From Bolinopsis microptera (taxonomy: Eukaryota > Ctenophora > Tentaculata > Lobata > Bolinopsidae): 64,000 bases of DNA. Both the position numbers and the translations under genes were made by a program. The stretch covers positions 20,178,103 through 20,242,102 of the forward strand of contig NC_087072.1 in assembly GCF_026151205.1 (NCBI RefSeq), read 5' to 3'. Below the pieces are notes generated by a model that was not told the origin of the DNA, made no database searches, and was given only the letters and a program-made list of their open reading frames with translations. The stretch's first letter is position 1, and every line of letters begins with the position of its first letter. Shown here one piece after another: positions 60,492 to 64,000 of this stretch.

Positions 60492-60762
60492 CTTTGACAC
60501 AGTGGCGTAACGAAAGGCCCTGCTGACCCCGCTGTGCAGGGGGGGGCGCCGTCTTAGGGGGGCGCCAAATCGTCGTTTGAATGTGGGACAATTTCGAAAA
60601 CTTAACTAAAGTACTAGCAAAACTGCGCGTTTTGCTCTAGATACACACTTTTTTAGAGATTTTACCGGCGTATTCTTTAAAGGGGGGGGGGTGTCATGTC
60701 CGTCTATGTCCGCCTATGTCCTGTCCTTTTTGGATTCTATGAGACAACGGACGTGTTTTTTG

Positions 60763-60905
60763 GGACATTGGCGGACACGGACGGACATTGGCGGACTCGG
60801 ACGGACATTGGCGGACTCGGACGGACATTGGCGGACCCGGACGGACATTGGCGGACTTGGACGGACATTGGTGGACATTGGCGGACATTGGTGGACATTA
60901 GCGGA
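60763..60905. repeat. 20-bp tandem array inside the hAT element
   Basis: GGACATTGGCGGACTCGGAC unit, about seven copies, degenerating to shorter units on the right. Confidence 0.85.
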
Positions 60906-60949
60906 CAAACATTTTTAGGACTGAAGAGTACTGAAGAGTACTGAAGAGT

Positions 60950-62680
60950 ACTGAGGAAGATGCCTGAGGAGGATGACTGAGAGGGAGGAGAAGGATCTGG
61001 AAGACCCAGGAGGAGGAGGAGGAGGAGGACCCAGAAGGAGGACCTAGGAGGAGGAGGAGAACTGAGGAGGATAACTGAGGAGGAGGAGGACTCAGGAGGA
61101 GGACTGAGGAGGACTGAGAAGGAGGAGGACTGAGGAGGATGGCTGAGGAGGATGGCTGAGGAGGAGGACCCAGGAAAAGGCCCCAGGAGGAAGAGGAGGA
61201 CTGGGGAGGAGGACAACTGTTGAGGACTGATGAGGAGGACTGAGGACGAGGAGGAGGAGTAGGAGGAGGACTGAGGAGGGGAGGAGGAAGAGGACTGGGG
61301 AGGATCAGGAGGACCCAGGAGGAGGAGGAGGAGGAGGAGGACCCAGGAGGAGGAGGAGGACTGAGGAGGACTGAGGAGGACTGAGGAGGAGGACTGACGA
61401 TGACTGAGAAGGAGGAGGACTGAGGAGTACTGAGGAGGATGGCTGAGGAGGATGGCTGGGGAGGATGGCTGAGGAGGATGACTGAGGAGGATGACTGAGA
61501 GGGAGGAGGAGGAGGACTCAGGAGGAGGACTCAGGAGGAAGAGGAGGAGGAGGACTCAGGAGGAGGACTTAGGAGAAATGAGAAGGAGGACTGAGGAGAA
61601 CTGAGAAGGAGGAGGAGGACTGAATAGGAGGAGGAGAAGGAGGGGGACTGGGAGAGGACTGGGGAGGAGGAGGACTGATGAGAAGGATGAGGAGGAGGAC
61701 CCAGGAGGAGGACGACTGAGGACCGAGGAGGATGAAGAGGAAGAGGAGGACCCAGGAGGAGGAGGACTGAGGAGGACTGAGGAGGATGGCTGAGGAGGAT
61801 GACTGAGAGGGAAGAGGAGGAGGAGGAGGAGGACTCAGGAGGAGGAGGAGGAGGACTGAGGAGGACTGAGGAGGACTGAGAAGGAGGAGGAGGACTGAAT
61901 AGGAGGAGGAGGAGGGGGACTGGGGGAGGACTGAGGAGGAGGACTCAGGAGGAAGAGGAGGAGGAGGACTCAGGAGGAGGACTGAGGAGGACTGAGAAGG
62001 AGGAGGACTGAGGAGAATGGCTGAGGAGGATGGCTGAGGAGGAGGACCCAGGAAAAGGCCCCAGGAGGAGGAGGAGGACTGGGGAGGAGGACAACTGTTG
62101 AGGACTGATGAGGAGGACTGAGGACGAGGAAGAGGAGTAGGAGGAGGACTGAGGAGGGGAGGAGGAAGAGGACTGGGGAGGATCAGGAAGACCCAGGAGG
62201 ACCCAGGAGGAGGAGGAGGAGGAGGACCCAGGAGGAGGAGGAGGACTGAGGAGGACTGAGGAGGACTGAGGAGGAGGACTGACGATGACTGAGAAGGAGG
62301 AGGACTGAGGAGTACTGAGGAGGATGGCTGAGGAGGATGGCTGGGGAGGATGGCTGAGGAGGATGACTGAGGAGGATGACTGAGAGGGAGGAGGAGGAGG
62401 ACTCAGGAGGAGGACTCAGGAGGAAGAGGAGGAGGAGGACTCAGGAGGAGGACTTAGGAGAAATGAGAAGGAGGACTGAGGAGAACTGAGAAGGAGGAGG
62501 AGGACTGAATAGGAGGAGGAGAAGGAGGGGGACTGGGAGAGGACTGGGGAGGAGGAGGACTGATGAGAAGGATGAGGAGGAGGACCCAGGAGGAGGAGGA
62601 CTGAGGAGGGGAGGAGGAAGAGGACTGAGGAAGATCAGGAAGACCCAGGAAGAGGAGGAGGAAGAGTAGGAGGAGGAAGC
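60950..62680 (+). repeat. Purine-rich GAGGA/GAGGACTGA satellite with 878-bp higher-order copy
   Basis: Nearly homopurine over 1.7 kb. CAACTGTTGAGGACTGATGA occurs at 61214 and 62092, and the flanking block is repeated. Confidence 0.85.
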
Positions 62681-62829
62681 ATCTAAATGTTATTTCCATT
62701 TTTGTCCGTTTTTGTCCGTTTTTGTCCGCTCTATTTTTTGTCCGTTTTGAAAATATAGGGTACCGAACGGACAAAAAACATGATCCCCCTATAACAGCAA
62801 AAATTGAACATTTTATTTAGCAATTTAGG

Positions 62830-62940
62830 TGTCCATTAATGTCCGCCTATGTCCGCCTATGTCCGTTTATGTCCGCCTATGTCCGCCTATGTCCGCCTAT
62901 GTCCGCCTATGTCCGTCTATGTCCGCCTATGTCCTGTCCT
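62830..62940. repeat. 10-bp array (TATGTCCGCC)n inside the hAT element
   Basis: About eleven copies, followed by GTCCTGTCCTTTTTGGATTC, a block that also occurs at about 60718. A related TTTTTGTCCG array lies at about 62697-62735. Confidence 0.85.
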
Positions 62941-63109
62941 TTTTGGATTCTATGAGACAAGCGGACATAGACGGACGTGACACCCCCCCCCCCCTTTAAA
63001 ATCACCTAATTTGTTCAATTTTAGGGAGGGGCACCAAAAGGGGAGGGGGCGCCAACAGGGGGGCGCTTTTTTCGGCAGGGGGGCGCCAACAGGCAACGTT
63101 ACGCCACTG

Positions 63110-63512
63110 CTTTGACAATCCTTTTGTTGTACATGTTTTTCTTCTGTCTCTCATGGCTAGTGTACATGCTCATTGGAGATCCAAGAGCCTTACTGGAAGG
63201 AGCTTGAGCATGAAATACTTTTACATCTAAAAATGCCCTTTCCAATGGGTTCCATACACTCCTAGCACTAACATCTAACCTAGCTCCATCTGCTTTGTTG
63301 GCCCCTGCAGGAAGTTCTCTCCCATTGACAGGGATAAGGAGAGATTCAGTGGCAACATCTTTACAGCCAGCAGTTTCTAAGAGCTCTGCTAACACATCTC
63401 TCAATGAATTGTGGCGAAGAGATACATACCCACCCCTTTTGCATATTAATGAGTGGTTTATTGAGTTATCACTTCCACATACACATTTTCTTGCAGCATC
63501 TATTATTAACAT
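63110..63512 (-). pseudogene. Retroelement-derived nuclease-like C-terminal domain, cut by the hAT insertion
   Basis: The minus frame has CVCGSDNSINHSLICKRGGY, then LRHNSLRDVLAELLE, then ARLDVSAR and AFLDVKVFHA. This is the Cys/His knuckle plus 'LRHN.iRD' and 'D...FDVxV' pattern found in a PD-(D/E)XK-like domain at the end of some invertebrate retroelement polyproteins. The reading frame runs into the hAT terminal repeat at 63109. On the far side of the element (below 60492) the frame stays open for about 30 codons, but the conserved motif expected there is not seen. Confidence 0.6.
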
Positions 63513-64000
63513 TGATTATTATATCATTGATTATTTATTGGGATTGATTATTACATCATTGATTATTTATTGGGATTCTACAGTCTCCAAAACAAAGTAC
63601 GAAGGTAATTTATTTTTGAGCTTTGATTTGGTGACTGCTTCATCAATGGGCTGGTAGGTATTTGTTTTTTAGCAGTGTTGAAAATTGAAGCAATTATAAA
63701 ATGTATATCTCTATCATATGGACACGTTCAAAAAAAGGTGGCACTAGAGATTGATTTTTTTAAATGCGTTTTAAAAATAGTCATTGCTCTTTGTTGGTTG
63801 ATATATCTATCTATACCTTTAGAAATTCGATTAAATTTCATGATCCTGAAATCACGGAGTCTCTAGTGCTTATATCACAGGAGTTATCGTTATTAGTGTG
63901 CCAATGAGTCAAAAGTCACACAATTAGAAATGCAAGATGAATCAACACTAGATAATCTGAAAAGTAATATTCACAAAGAAGCCAAAATTGATATGGTGAC
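63513..64000. other. No gene seen; 33-bp duplication
   Basis: 'ttgattatttattgggatt' is repeated around 63520-63570. The rest is AT-rich. Confidence 0.4.

Larger units (their letters stand above)
60500..63109. mobile_element. Non-autonomous hAT transposon, 2610 bp
   Basis: The termini CAGTGGCGTAACG are inverted and perfect. A perfect 8-bp target duplication CTTTGACA lies at 60492-60499 and 63110-63117. Subterminal GGGGGGCGCC blocks and a TTTAAAGGGG...TGTCA segment are shared in inverted order. The interior has no transposase, only tandem arrays (60763-60905, 60950-62680, 62830-62940). Confidence 0.92.

Noticed and set aside
60690-62774. Pro/Ser-rich frames inside the hAT element
   Set aside because: Translations of satellite DNA, open on many frames.

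Overview
The window looks like nuclear DNA of an invertebrate animal. It has spliced protein genes with GT-AG introns, a metazoan voltage-gated K+ channel, a Polycomb-type RING protein, an intron-encoded tRNA-Pro, and LINE, hAT, mariner-MITE and possible Crypton debris. It is AT-rich with GC-richer exon islands. The content fits an early-branching or marine invertebrate (cnidarian, ctenophore or similar), but nothing in the sequence fixes the species.

Region 1-45.2 kb, + strand: one complex locus. A Shaker-superfamily K+ channel core (T1, S1-S6, TVGYGD filter) is encoded by seven coding exons from 38335 to 45166. The 38 kb upstream is not empty: it carries about twenty short islands, each with an ATG, a short open frame and a 5' splice site. 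Nearly all end in phase 2, which is the phase accepted by the splice acceptor at 38331. Many of the encoded N-termini begin with a short hydrophobic or Ser/Thr-rich stretch followed by Arg/Lys, the layout of N-type inactivation ('ball') peptides. I read this as an array of alternative first exons feeding one channel core. It is the most striking feature here and it probably continues to the left of the window. The pore-lining S6 lacks the second proline of the PxP hinge, as in 'silent' Kv subunits. A tRNA-Pro gene lies in the intron before S4.

Region 46-52 kb: repeats. A hairpin element, a large inverted pair of tandem arrays with a unit of about 330 bp (47.5-48.3 kb in one orientation, 49.7-51.7 kb in the other), and a 5'-truncated CR1/L2-type LINE between them.

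Region 52.2-58.1 kb, - strand: three genes. The first (nine exons, 343 aa, all phases consistent) joins a RAG1-N-terminus-like zinc module to a PCGF3/5-like RING and RAWUL-like tail, an unusual fusion. The other two are intronless: a Cys/His-rich protein of unknown family and a BTB/POZ-like protein.

Region 58.6-64 kb: a 12-bp minisatellite between direct repeats, a mariner-like MITE end, and a 2.6-kb non-autonomous hAT element with a perfect 8-bp target duplication. The hAT interior is built of satellite arrays, and it sits inside a retroelement-derived nuclease-like ORF.
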